Origin: Turnera subulata
Lineage: Eukaryota > Streptophyta > Magnoliopsida > Malpighiales > Passifloraceae
DNA length: 64,000 nt
Direction: 5' to 3'
NCBI GenBank assembly: GCA_028386065.3
Contig: JAKUCV010001601.1
Location: 32,206 to 96,205, forward strand
Shown here: positions 19,371-32,200 of the stretch, in pieces
Layout of the letters: each line of letters opens with the position of its first letter
Position numbering within the stretch: the stretch's first letter is position 1
The notes under the pieces: generated by a model
Told to the model about the DNA's origin: nothing
The model's input: the letters and a program-made list of their open reading frames with translations, nothing else
Database searches by the model: none
Program-made: the position numbers and the translations under genes

Positions 19371-21822
19371 TGTAACAACCCGGATAAAATTTGTATTTTT
19401 ATCGGGACTGTAAAAGGTTTTATACAGTGATTTATAATTTAATCTTGGGTAATTAATTCAAGGTAAATCGAGCATTGGATTCTGAAAACCGAGCCTTGTT
19501 CCACGTTCGGGATTTTTCCTGCGGATTTTACGGACTCAAGTTGGTATTTTTCGGGTCTAGAAATTCTCAGAAAAATCGATTTTAACCTCGAAAGAACGGA
19601 CTAGAAATAAAGTACAGAGGGTATAATACTTATTTGTTGGTCCAGACGATACCTGCTTGATTATGCAGGCATCACACCTGCACGCGTCGACCATGCAGTT
19701 GCGATATTTTCTTCTATGTCACCCATTACCATGTCTGCTTCCTCAAGTTGCATCATGCAGGCGGTGCGTTTGTGATATTCTTGCTTGTTCACAACCTAGC
19801 TCTTTTTCTTCTTCCTGCAAGACACAAACCCATAACCCAGTCTTTTTCTCTACCTGCAAAACCAAAACCAGTACAACCAAAGAAGAAATAAAGGGAAGGA
19901 AGAAAAAAAAAAAAAAAAGGAAAGGAAACAACACACTCACAGGGCAAAACGTTGCCGTTTGGCAACAACCCCTCACCATCACTTTCTTTCCTTCTTCCCT
20001 TCTTCTTCCCCCTCTACCCACACACAACCCGAGACAACCTCCTCCACCGTGCAAACTCGCCCTGCTGTCGACGTCCACCAGCAACCATCGACAGCCGCAC
20101 GCTCTACCTTGCTTGTCGCGCTGCTTCCTCCTCTGTTGCAAATCGCCGCCGCCCGGAGCTGCAGCATCGGCAGCCAAGTGCCACCCACCTGCACGACGCC
20201 TTGCAGGCGTGCGCCTCGTCTTCCCCGTCTTGCGCCGCCGAGGAGCTCTCCCTACGCCTAGGTGAGCGACCCGTTTCACACAGGAGTGACGAGCGGGTCG
20301 ACCCGTTGGTAATGGGTTGACCTGGATGCTCTATGGTTGGGTTTTGACCACGGGCTGGGTTTGGGTGCCTGGGCCTTGGGTGCCTGGTTTTTAAAAGAAC
20401 CCGAGCTTGGATTTGGGCTGTGCTTTTTAGCCCAGTCCGAATCAAATAAAAAAAATAATATATATATATATGATTACTGGAAAAAAATGTAACAGTCCGG
20501 GTAAAAATTTTGGATTTTTACCGGGACTGTAAAAGTCTTTTTATCGTGATTTACTGTTGAATTAATCTTGGGTAATTAATTCAAGGTAAATCGGGCGCCG
20601 TTTTTCGAAACCGAGAGTTTTCCCGCGCTCGTGATTTTTCCGTGGATTTTTCGGGCCTAAGTTGGTATTTTTCGGGTCCCGGGATTTTCGGAAAAATCAC
20701 ACCGGAAAATAACTAAGGGGGTATCAGTTATTTTCTGGTCCGGACCGACTTGCTCTATAATGCAGACAGGCTGCATTATTGATGAATCACAGGTTAAACA
20801 GTGTATTACGTCTATAAAAAGAAGAAAGCAGGAGAGGGGAAGAAGAGAAGAGAAAAAGAGAGAAGGGGAAGAAAAAGAAAAAGAGAGGAAAAGAGAAAAA
20901 AAGAGAGAAAAAGAAAAAAAAAAGAGAAAGAAAAGAAAAAAAAAAAGAGAAAAGAGAAAATCAGAAAAAAGGGAGGAAGAAAATAAGCAAAAAAAAGGAA
21001 GAAAAAAAAAGAAAAAGAAGCAAAAGCAAAAATCGGAAAATCAGAAGAAAATAGAAAAAAAGAAGAGAAAATAGAAAATCGGAAAAAAAATGGGTGAACA
21101 GTGTCGTCAACCCAGGGCGCCCCGTTACTGTACACGACGAAGCGACCGGCGCCGACCCGAGGTTCACCGCCACCACCAGTTGGACGCCCGAGACGTCGCC
21201 GACCTTCTGCAGCCCTTTCCTCCCGTCCCCGCTGTGAGACGCGCCGCCGAGCGCCGTTGACCCACGGATCTCCTTCTCCGAGCCGCTGACGACGACACCG
21301 GCGATGCCGCGCCTCTTTTCCGCCGCCCTTGCGCCGCTCCAAGCCGTCCGATGCCGCTGTTGTGCTCGCTTTCCCTTCCCCGCGTTTGTCGCGCCGCCGC
21401 CGCTGCAACCCAAGGTGAGCAGACCCGCGTTCGACCCGGATGCCTGTGGTCGGGTTATGACCTGTGGATGTGTGTTGGGCCGGGTCTGGGCGTGGGCCTG
21501 TGCTTCGGGCCTGCTGCCTTGGTCTGGGCCGGCACTATTCATGGCCCAGTCCGTTTAATTTAAAAAAACAAAATATATACATATATGTATTTATTATATT
21601 CTGGTATTTAATTTTGAGAAAAAAAATATATTTATTTTGAGAAAATTATGGCCAATTTAATTCTTGTATTTTGAGGAAAATATAAATATATATACTTTGA
21701 TAAATAATTAAGCTATGTTTTGGAGAAAAACTAATATTATTTGGAAAAATATATAAATATCATGAAAATAAATTCTGGAAATTTAATATATGTATTATTT
21801 TCTCTAGAAAATTATGGTTATG

Positions 21823-21857
<35 letters not shown>

Positions 21858-24800
21858 TACTTTGGAAATTAAAGGTAATTATATTTTATGTTGGAAAATA
21901 TTATTATGTATATTTAGAAAAAGATAAATACTATATATACTTTCTGGAAATTGTACATAGGTTATTATTTTTTCTGGAAAATTATGGAGATTATAATTTT
22001 GGAAATTATAATTATTTTATGAAAATATTTTGAAAAAAAATTAATTAAAGTATGGTACCGAAATTATATTCGGATATACGTACGGTATAATATTTTTGGT
22101 AAATGGAAATAATAAAAGATATGTACATTGGTAACCGGGATGGGTATATTTCGCAGTATTGGCATCATAGTATACCGATTATGTGCATTTATGTGTATAT
22201 ATTGTCTTGTAGTATAGGTTTGGATATCGGGCAGTTTCCCGAGGAGCCGTCGTCGGACCGGTCATTGTCTCCGGAGTTGAGTAATCGGCCAAGGTGAGGA
22301 TGGATTTCCTTCAATATGTGCCTGTATTACTCGGTTATTGTGTTTGATGTTTAAATGCACTGTTGGTTGTTGCATTTGCTGTGGCTTGATTCGGGATGTT
22401 TATCCCATTGTCTTGATTGTTGTCGGGATGTTTATCCCATGTTGGTTTTTGGATGTTTACCCTTGCATCTTTTTGGTTTAAAATATAATGGAATTAATAA
22501 TAAATTGTGATAAGGATGTCGATCTTTGATTTTGGATAGGGATGTCTATCCCGGTATTTTGGTTAGGGATGTTGATCCCTGTGATTTGATTTTGATGACG
22601 ATAATATAATTGTCACGTGGTAAGTAGTGGTACGATTCGATGGTTTAAGACTGTTTCGTGGTGGCCTTGACCTGGGTTACTTGTGATAAGCATGTCTATG
22701 CTTGGGATGTCTATCCCGTGATTATTTTTGGGATGTCTATCCCTGGGTTCGTATTTTTGGGATGTCGATCCCTGGGTTCTCTGGATTTGGTCTGGCACCC
22801 GGAATGTGTTGATAACCAGGTCTAACCTCTAGCTTATCCGTGACGGGACCCGGAAAAGATAAAATTGGAAAATTGGATTTAATTTGAGTCTTTTGGTCTC
22901 GGACGGGTTTTGGGTCGAGTCTTTTGGTATGGCTGTTGTGCCTGTTTTTTACTTGAGTAATTATAGTTGCATTTTGATTGTCTATCCTTCGTCGGTGAGC
23001 ACTTCGGACTCACCCCTCACCTGCGGGCTTTCATCCCGTAGGATGGATTATTTGTGGTACAGGTTTGATGCATACCAGACAGGCTGCGGCGTTATCCCTT
23101 GGACAGGGTTCGGATCTATAGTTTGCATCAGTGTCGCATACAGTGTTTTGTGAGTTATTAAAGTCTTCCGCTGTGCATTATTTTGTTATTGTTGGGCCAT
23201 TGGGCCGACTATGTTGTTATTGACGTTATTATTTTTGGGCTATTGAGCCCGAGTTACTGTTGTATGCACTGTATGCTGGGCTTTATTTGGTCAGGTTGTT
23301 ACAGTTCCGGCACGTGTTTACTGTGTACGGTAAATACGGGTCGGGGCGTTTCAAAAAATATATAGTTTATACAATTTATATTTTCTAGAAAAATAATTAT
23401 AAGATTATATGATTATATTTTCTAGAAAGAAAATAAATATATGGTATAGGATTTCAAGTGAGATAATCACTTTGACATATTATTACTTTTGAGGAATTAA
23501 GGTAACTATGATATGATTTATATCTTTTAAAATAAATATATGACAAACACCCTTGATATAAAATTGTGGATATATTTTCTAGAAATATACATCTATGATC
23601 ATTTTCTAGAAAAATTATATTGTGGTAAATAATTTTTGTGAAAATAAATGAAGTAATTGCCTTTTCATATTATCTTCAAGAAACTAAGGTGATTGTAATA
23701 TGGTATATATCCTAGAAAAATGGTACTATAGTAAATACTGTTAAGGATATATACTATGAAATATTATACTAGAATATATATATGTGTGACTAGTTTTCTA
23801 AAAAAAAATTATTATATGATAATTATTCTTTTTGGAAAAGAACATCTGATATGGTAAACAATAATTTCATGAAAAATACTTTGAAAAGGGTATTACCAAA
23901 GTATTATACCGGAATAATATCCGGATATAAGCATAGTATATTATTTTGGCATATGAATTAAAATGGTGAATGATGATGATAATGGTAACATAACCCAAGG
24001 CATTAACCGAGTCGGATTAGTATTTATTTTACGGTTTACAGTATTAGACTATCATCTACATGTTATTATTGTGCATCTTATGTATGCATATTAATTTTTT
24101 TAATATAGGAGTTGATAACGAACAGTTCCTCGAGGATCTGGATTCGGAACCTGTTGAGGAATTCAATAATTGATAACAGGCTAAGGTGAGGATATAAACT
24201 TATAAACTTCGGTATGTTGCCTGTGATACTCAAGTTGTTGTGTGAATTGTTTAATATTGTGTTGTTTGGTTGATACTTGCATTGATTACGATATTGGATA
24301 ATGTTGAGATTCCTGTTGTGATACTTACCTTGATTTAGAGATACTGAATCCTGTTGTAAATTCTCTGATACTTGAATTGCTTGATTGAACTGCTGAGTGG
24401 TTAAGACTCCTGTGAATATCATTGCTGGGTTGAATTATGTGTTTAGGCTCGGTAAGTTTCTTATGAGCCTTGATTTGTTGATGATAATAATCTGTTAGCA
24501 GAAGTTGGGTCTGTTAACTGTAGTCTAAGTTCTAACTTAAAAGATCAAATATATTGATGAGTTGGTTTCCCAGATGAGCTGTGAGGCCGAAAGCCTGCTC
24601 GAGAACTGTTATTAATAAGGTACACTGGAATAGTGATGTTCTGTACTTAAGTGTCACGTGGGAAGTAGAGATACGACCGGATGGTTAGAGGCTATTTTGT
24701 GGTGGCCATGATCGGGTTACTTGTGATAAGGATGTCTATCCTTGATTTGATATTTTGGGATGTCTATCCCGTGGTTCTGTTTGGGATGTTTATCCCATGG

Positions 24801-25730
24801 TTCTGTTATGATCTGGCACCCAGAATGTATTGATAACCTGGTATGCCCAAAGCTGATCACGTGAAGTTGACCGGGCATTGATAGTCGGAGAGAAAAATAA
24901 AAAAATAAAAAAATACTAATTGTTACTATTGGATGATGGTACGGCCAGTGGCGATAGTCTGGGTCCGTAACGACCCTGTGATTTGTTTGAGCCCGTAAAG
25001 GCTCTGGACCCGTAACGGTCCTGTGATTTTGATTCGGCCCGTAATGGTCCTGTGATTATTTTACGAGGAGGTACCAGTGCGGGATCCACGGGCTAGCTAG
25101 CTTGGCTACCGCGGCACGACCAACATCTAACTTGTGACAGTGCCCTAATAAATTATTAATAAACTTCTCAATCTATCTTAGGATGCCTAGTGTTGAGAGG
25201 TCGGTTGATATGTTCCGATCAGGAATGTAATTGTGGAGTCACATCATTTGTTATCGATATCAGTTGCGATGATATGATTTTTAGTACTGCTACTCCTGCT
25301 TGATGGTCATTGTAATTGGTTGTTGCTCACTCTATTGCCACTACTGTATGTGATGTTGTGTTCATATAGTTATCCTATTTTGATACTTAATGTTATTACG
25401 GTTGCTTGTATACTTCGGTTTATTTGTTTATCGGTGAGACAATGGTTGGTCTCACCCCTTACACAGTTTTGCAGGTTAGATCAGGATGCATTCTGGCGGC
25501 TGTGGCGTACCCTCGGGCAGGACTCGGATCCATTAGGTTGCATCAGGCTTTGCAATTGTTGTCCCTTAAGCTTATATTTACTTCCGCTGTGCTTATATTG
25601 TTGTGTCCCCAAGGTCGGGTGACGTGTTTGTGACATTGGGCCGATGGGCCAGATTTTCTATTGTATTACTGTTTGTGCCATATGTCGGCACTGTTATTCA
25701 CTAAATACTGTTTGTTGGGTAAATAGTGGT
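19371..25730 (+). repeat. Right LTR of element A, truncated at its end and interrupted by a solo LTR
   Basis: Starts TGTAACAACCCGG and is collinear with 11742-16978 apart from the insertions. The donor at the end of the GC-rich leader is at 20262. The exon-like block is 24109-24185 after an acceptor ending at 24108, with a donor at 24186. The GGTGAGAC..GTCTCACC stem is at 25433-25456. It stops at GTAAATAGTGGT, about 12 bp short of the expected GGGGCGTTTCA end. A 2866-bp solo LTR occupies 20488-23353. Confidence 0.85.
20488..23353 (+). mobile_element. Solo LTR nested in the right LTR of A
   Basis: TGTAACAGTCCGGG to GGGGCGTTTCA, 2866 bp, flanked by AAAAA on each side (20483-20487 and 23354-23358). 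The left LTR of A reads through the site uninterrupted (near 12885). It contains a TATA-like TCTATAAAAAG (about 20811), an exceptionally long purine tract (about 20813-21098), a leader ending at a donor (21415), an AT-rich segment with a (TA)n run near 21825-21855, an acceptor (ends 22217), a 76-bp exon-like block (22218-22293), palindromic GGGATGT.TATCCC units (about 22395-22770), and two consecutive hairpins (22994-23014, 23020-23042). The LTR is closer to that of C than to that of A. Confidence 0.88.
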
Positions 25731-25899
25731 TGAAAATGATGTTTTATAACATATAATAGATATTAAAAACCTCTTAATTATCAAATATTTGAACGAAATA
25801 TAACTAAAATTTCATATGACCTGCAAATATAATACAAAAATTAATGTTAAAATATGAAAATTTTAAGGCAAAAAAGGTAAATTTTCAGTATAATAATTG
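25731..25899. other. AT-rich DNA after element A, no gene seen
   Basis: Abuts the truncated end of the right LTR. No coding sequence or structured repeat is visible. Confidence 0.35.
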
Positions 25900-26095
25900 C
25901 TTGACTCGTTTAAAGTGCGAGCAAATATAGCCTTTAAGGATAGCAGGGACATTAGTCGAACTCTTACTACATGAATATGTTTTTGTAGAAATACAAAAAA
26001 TTCACATTGGGAGGCTAATCCACCATAACTAAATGCGTGATTTGGGTCGAATTCGGATTAGTGGGGACAAAGCTTTGGATAATCGATGAAAAAAA
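25900..26095 (+). mobile_element. tRNA-derived SINE, diverged copy 2
   Basis: The 3' body (CCACCATAACTAAATGCG, CGGATTAGTGGGGAC, GGATAATCGATG, then an A tract) matches copy 1 at 9951-10131. The 5' part is degraded (AGTCGAACTC where the B box should be). The start is approximate. Confidence 0.5.
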
Positions 26096-26109
26096 AAAGC
26101 AAAAAAGTA

Positions 26110-27227
26110 ACTATTATCTAGGCTTGGACCCATAAGACAGCCACTGGGCCTATGCAATCAACTGCACACCATCCCTGAAGATCCAATGCCCATTATTACA
26201 GTGTGGGTACCTTATAAAAATATTCTCTCTCTCCCTCTCTCCGCCCTACACCAGAAACAATATAAATTATTATTATAATTAATGATATAAATTATTAGTA
26301 TGAATTAGGAATCTAAAAAATGTGAGATGTGCAGGGGCCAGTGGGTGTGTCAGTAGTAGTGTCCTGTGGTGCGTGCTCCTTAGGCATCTTTTCGTGTTTC
26401 TAACGGACTCTTTACGATTTGCAGCCAACAGCACTCTCTACCCAACTCCCCCTTGTCTGATCGCCCAATCAGTCATCATCATCCTCCCATCAGGTAATAA
26501 TCACTCTCTCCTCCCCTTTCCCCTCTTTTTTAAGACACTCTAATTTTATGTACATATAACCATTTCTTCTCTCGCGTCAATTTCATGCCCGATCATACAT
26601 ACTTCTTCCTTCTCCTCTTCTATCAATTGTTCCATCAAGGTATTGTTTTTTTTTTCTTTTGTTGTATCTAATACCCCTGTTTCTGCATCCATCAAATTTG
26701 TGAACTTATGATTACTACTACTACTATTACAAAGGTTTCAACTTGGGCATCTCTTCTTGTTTGGTGATGATGTCTTGGGTTTATATTCGTCAAGACTCTT
26801 TTTTGACTTTGCCACCAACAAGATGTGACAAAAATATCTTCTGGGCATGCAATGGAAATGAAGGCTGATATGATATACGAGCTGGAAATGAATTAATGGA
26901 TTGAAAAAAAAAAAAATGTTTTCTTATTGATTGCTGTTTTTGATGTATATATATGCTTTTCACGTAATCGATCCCTGCTACCCTCACCCTTCTTGGGGCC
27001 ATTACTGGGCTAAATTTTCGCCATTTTGTTTGCAATTTTGTCTGTTAACGTGAAGCCTATAGTGAATCTCTGCATTTGGCATGCCAATCATGGAAGCGAG
27101 GATTCTGTGTTTCTTGAATGATGTGTCACAGTGAGTGCAATGTATTACTGTTTTCTAAAAACCAATAATGAATGAAATGCTTTCTCTTTGTCTAGTTCAA
27201 TCGTTATAACCAGGCACAAGGCTCACA
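26110..27227 (+). promoter_or_regulatory. Promoter and 5' leader of the endosulfine gene
   Basis: A pyrimidine patch (CTCTCTCTCCCTCTCTCC, about 26224-26241) near a probable start region is followed by possible leader donors (CATCAG|GTAATAATC at 26492, ATCAAG|GTATTG at 26639). A clear acceptor TTTCTCTTTGTCTAG ends at 27195, 32 bases before the ATG at 27228, so the leader is interrupted by an intron. Which donor is used cannot be decided from sequence alone. No coding capacity is seen. Confidence 0.45.
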
Positions 27228-29218
27228 ATGTCAAACGCTAATGTTGGGGACATTAAAGCGCAAGAGTTTGGTGATGACAAAGTTACAGATCAAGTTCAGG
27301 GAGAGCACACATCAGAAAACCAGAACAAAGATGACACTGCAGAGAATCCCATGCCCACACCGCAGCAGGAGGTATACTGAAAATAACTTCTGTATTGATT
27401 CTAAAGCTTCTTATCCTGGGGATGGACATTTTAGTGCTACCTTTTGGGACTATAGTCTGAGAGTTCATTTGACCGACTGCAGATCCATCCTTGCATTTGT
27501 TGCTGTATAATCACTTTTGTGCTTACTGTGTGTTTTCTTATTGCTTTTTCAGGAGGAAACAATCAAGAAAAAATACGGGGGCATATTGCCCAAGAAGAAG
27601 CCATTAATATCCAAGGTAGACATTGTTCCTCTTCAGTTTCTGCTCCACTCAAGTTGTTTCATTTGAATATCCACCAAGCAGAATTCACCAACCAAGATGT
27701 TTCATGCTCTGCCAGGATCATGAACGTGCATTCTTTGATTCGGCTGATTGGGCATTGGGAAAGGTTAGTGCTTGAAATTTCCTTTAGAGTGTTTAACCGC
27801 TTGGATGGATGATTCTAATTTCTGAGCACTTTCATATCTTATCAATTCCATTATCAAATGCCTGATTCAAATGGTGACTTGTTTTCCCGTAGCAAGGAGC
27901 ACAAAAACCGAAAGGGCCACTTGAAGCTCTCCGCCCAAAATTGCAGGTATTTTTATGCTTTCTGATGATATGCTGCTAGATATTCCTCTTTGTTTTCTAT
28001 ATTAGGAGATCTGTGCCTCTGACTCATACAATATATTCAGAGCCATTTTGCTACTCTTGGTTTTACATGGAATCCTTCTCTGAACTTGACCTTCGTGATT
28101 CTGATGGAAATACTATGCTATAATAATCTACCCATTGGGGGGATTTTGTGTTTTGACCTTATACAATTCAGCCTTACCTGCCTTTAAATGGTTCTAGTTA
28201 AGCTTGTAGTTGATCAGGATGGCAACTAAAACCTCCCGCTTCACACCAGTTGGCAGGTGTAGAAAATCCTTTCTGATGATGTCTTTTAACCCAAACTGTC
28301 TCGGTTTCATCGTAAATTCTTACAGATAAACCGCAAGAATCAGTTTTATCTGGAGGAAGTATTTTTCTGGAGAATGATCCGAACATTCATCCTGAACTAA
28401 GAATATTTGGACATTCATTTTCCTAGTGTTCAAGTAACAGTCCAAGATTTGCTTCAGTTTACTTTTCTAACCAACTGGATGGGACCAATAACTTTGAGAG
28501 TTAGCTCTGTTTTTCTTTCCATGAGTATGTCAATACTCCTAGGCCTGTTGGTATTCTAAGGCATAGTCTTCATGATACATTCATCAAATGTGTATTGTTG
28601 TACAACCGATTTAGTGTATACTGATAGGGATATTGTAACCCGGATTTCCATCATTGATTTCATAGGCTTTTCTGTTGGCTTGCATTATTGCCGTCTTGCT
28701 GCATTCTTGAACTGTGTGATGTTTAGTTCAGGCTCTAACATTTTGGTAAAGAGAGTTACCAGGATAATCAGTCTTGAATATGTCAATGCATATTGGAGAG
28801 TTACACTCTTGGCTGAATCAAATCAACACTTTCTTCTCCTAGTATTATGGTATTAATTTCATCATTGACACTCATGTTGAACGTTTGCATCATCTTAGGC
28901 ACTTTTCATATATATCTCTAATCCTAATGTGCGTGCAAATGCTTAATCAGTTTTTCATGTTACAGCCTACACACCAGCAAGCGCGTTCAAGGCGTTCAGC
29001 TTATGCTCCTGCAGATGGTGGTGACGGTATACTCATTAATACCCTCACACCCTTTCGCATCTTGTTTATGTTAACTCGATAGCTCATCACTCTGATTCCC
29101 CTTTTTTCTGGTGACAGACGATGGCCAGGAACATGCATCTGGCGAGGATGAGAACTGCAAGAATGATGATGAGAAGGATAAGACTGGTACTGCTGAGGAT
29201 CTTAGCTCCCGGGGCTAG
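27228..29218 (+). CDS. Endosulfine (ENSA/ARPP19-like) family protein
   Basis: Six coding exons with GT-AG introns: 27228-27371, 27553-27615, 27716-27763, 27893-27946, 28966-29026 and 29118-29218. Together they encode about 156 residues with all junctions in frame. The family core is intact: K-K-Y-G-G-I-L-P-K-K-K-P-L-I at residues 53-67, then F-D-S-A-D-W at about 75-80, then GPLEALRPKL. In animals and yeast the Ser of F-D-S-(G/A)-D is phosphorylated by Greatwall kinase, turning the protein into an inhibitor of PP2A-B55 at mitotic entry; plant members keep the motif, and their role is inferred from that. The tail is acidic and disordered-looking (ASGEDE, NDDEKDK). The start was chosen because the ATG follows a leader intron and the N-terminus is acidic like other plant members. 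Intron 4 is about 1 kb. Confidence 0.88.
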
Positions 29219-32200
29219 GCGTGGAAGATGATCATACAATAATAACCAAACTTGCATGGTTTCACCATACGTATTTTGTTATAGTGGACCAAGCTTATAA
29301 ACATGGAAACATGGGACCGTCCTCCGAAAATTGCATCCCTCTGATTTATCTATCGTTAGCTGTCTTGTACTCAATGCCGTTTATGGTTCTTATTTAATTG
29401 AAAGCTTGACTGTAACTCATTAAATCCTAAAAATAGAATTTTCCAGTCATAAAAATTTTTACCTATTAATTTTTCAGGATTTCTTTCCCTTCTAATTTTT
29501 TTCCCTCCTTCCAATTACACATGTATTTCTGGTTGAGTTTGGGGATTGGTGTTTTGTGCCTAAAAGTCGGGCTAAGAGACTCAGATGGGGCTGCACCTGC
29601 TTTTGAATAGTCTCTTCCACTAATTCAAGCACTTCTTCTTTCTTCCTCATATAGTGATTGATGTTCTAACAAAGTATGGTGGGAGATTACTAGTGTCATT
29701 TTCCAAAGTTTTTTTCTTGCCAAAGCACCAATCAAGCCAATTGTTCCTGGGTTCCCTAGCCACAATAGTATCGTCTTAAAACAAGGCTAATTGTTCACTA
29801 GCTAGTCTATAGCATTATATATGGTCTGCTTCTGTGAAACAACCAAATTTATTGAAAGGAAATTCTTGTACTCAGGTTAATCCACAATATCTTTTATTAA
29901 AAGACATTTTATACAAATTAAAACAATGGTTGTGATCATCTAATTCCTGATGGGGGTGTGCAAAAATTCAGTCCAGAAATGCCTTCAATTGGTGGACTTA
30001 GAAAATGATTGAAGTGGCATGACCGGCATCTATGACTTTGTGGACCTATTTCAGCACTAGTTAAAGGAATGAGGGGAAAAAAAACTTGCAGATGAACTTG
30101 CAGGTGTCTATAAAAATGTTAATTCAGAAAGATGGAGAGAATTTCGATAAGAGGAAACAGGAAAAAAAATAGAAAATAGAAAGGAAAGAGATCATGAAAA
30201 TTTAATAAATAAAGATTTTTATGATTGGAAAATTCTAATTTTAGAAATAATAAATGAAAATAAAGATGATATGGAGAGCTAATAAAATCATGCAATGAAA
30301 GCATGCCACATGTTTGTAAGACTTTCTTAGTGGAAAATTCTCAGTAACTCTAGCATTATTGTTAAATTCTTTAGTGAGCATTTTTTTCTTACCAGCATAT
30401 ACAATGGCGTAGTACTTCTTAAGGACTTTTGATCTTTTTAAATGGGTAGACGTGAAAGCTTACTGATTTACAGCTCAGGAATTCTTTTGAGAGAGTCCAA
30501 TACTTTCCTTTCAGTCTAAACAAAAAGGTTGAAGGAATATTTGAGAATCAAATCGTTCAACCAACATAAACACTCAGAACCATTTGCAGGTAGGCCAGAC
30601 ATTCAGGGCATCAGTAGCGAACAAACCCAAGCAGATGCGTGAAGTTATGCACTGCATTTATTACCTAGACGCCCACAATACACTTGCCAGATCTGCCAAA
30701 TGATGATTGGCATGGCTCCGTCCAAGTTCTAATTGATTTTTCCTTCCCATTTCATTGGAAAAATGAGTAGCAAATGTAAGCCAAATTCACTATAATCAGA
30801 CTGGTGACTAGTTATAAAGAACATGACTACACAGCCTATTCCCTGTGAAATCCTATAAAGAACATGACTACACAGCCAATTCCCTGCGAAATCCTTAGGC
30901 ATGAAGCATCTCATTCCATTGCCAATAGAGATATAGATATCAAAAGGTCTGAGAGAGGCAAACCAAACAGTTATCAGGAACTGCAGAAACGCAATATCAG
31001 TGCAGTAGACTCAAAAGGATGGATGCTAACAGAGTACATCATAGACACTAAATCAAAGTTCATAAGACACCAGAATCTTAACTAAACAGGTTAGCACACA
31101 AATACACAAACAAGTCCACACAAGAAGAAAATAGAAGGGACTAATTGGCATTTGTTCATGTTCGACATGAACACAATAAGATTTCACTTATCGCCTTCCT
31201 ATCATCATGGTGATTAGCATAACAGAAAATGGAGCAGTTTCACTTGTTTTCTTTGCCATCTTCTTTACCTTTCTCCACTCACTAAATGATTCCCTGCCCC
31301 ATAGTAAAGGATAGGAGTACAGATTCCTGATGTTTAAGTCACAAAAACAGTTAGAAAATTAGTTGCTTTTGCCTGTTTGAAATTTCAGCCACAAATACTT
31401 GACAAAATCTATGCTCTACGATTTTATCATTTATTTAAATTTAAACGAGCATAGATCATAAATGATACAAACATCCAAGGTAAACACTAGTCATAGATTA
31501 GCATACCTGCATCTGCATCCCATAACATATCAAACCTGTGATGTTAATTGCACAAAGACCTTATAAAAATGTCCTCTCAAGGCCTGTGAACAGGAATGTG
31601 AGGGTGCATAAACTGATGTAAATGCAATATCCTTGAGCTGATTTGACCTTACCAAGGTCAATATCGGTGACTCAACTCAAAAGAGCGATATGGATAATTG
31701 CCTCAAACGTAAATCACAGTCTGCATATTATTTTCGAACACAGCTCACAAAATAAATAGGAAACCATACCCATGAACTAGGGTAAGTGACCTTTAAGGTA
31801 ATTCAAAGTTATAGAGCTCCTTGTACCATTATTTGCAGCCAGTACTCAAGGATTCCAGCTAAAAGTGGGACCAAAGAGAAATCAAATTTGTATCTATGTA
31901 CTCAGTGAAGAACTAGAGTGTATATAAAATTCGAATAATTTTGAAAATGCAGATGGAATAAACTGCCATGATCTTTTTATTTCTCTACTAGGAAAAATAT
32001 AATGCACGCCAAAGAAATTTAATGCAAAAAAATAACATAAATATTGTACAATAGCATAACTTGTAGTAGTGGAAAAATATATACCATGATATTAAATACA
32101 CATACAATGTTTCAACACAAGATGACACTCTAATAAGTTTAACTTTCAAGTCTAATTTTCAGTCCATTTCTAGAGATGATCACTACATATGGTTGACACT

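Larger units (their letters stand above)
11742..25730 (+). mobile_element. Element A: non-autonomous LTR element with three-ORF cassette, carrying two nested LTR insertions
   Basis: Two long LTRs (11742-16978 and 19371-25730, each about 3.5 kb once insertions are subtracted) flank a 2.4-kb interior. The interior holds a degenerate initiator-tRNA-Met-like primer site, a gag-like start remnant, three ORFs (antisense 17196-17879, sense 18234-18575, antisense 18755-19180) and a purine-rich tract before the right LTR. There is no protease, reverse transcriptase or integrase. Element C (55731-62746) has the same interior, so this is a family rather than a single deletion product. The right LTR lacks its final ~12 bases (CGGGGCGTTTCA), and no target duplication can be read. 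Confidence 0.8.

Noticed and set aside
20760..21074. Lys/Glu-rich 104-residue open frame
   Set aside because: Direct translation of a purine tract.
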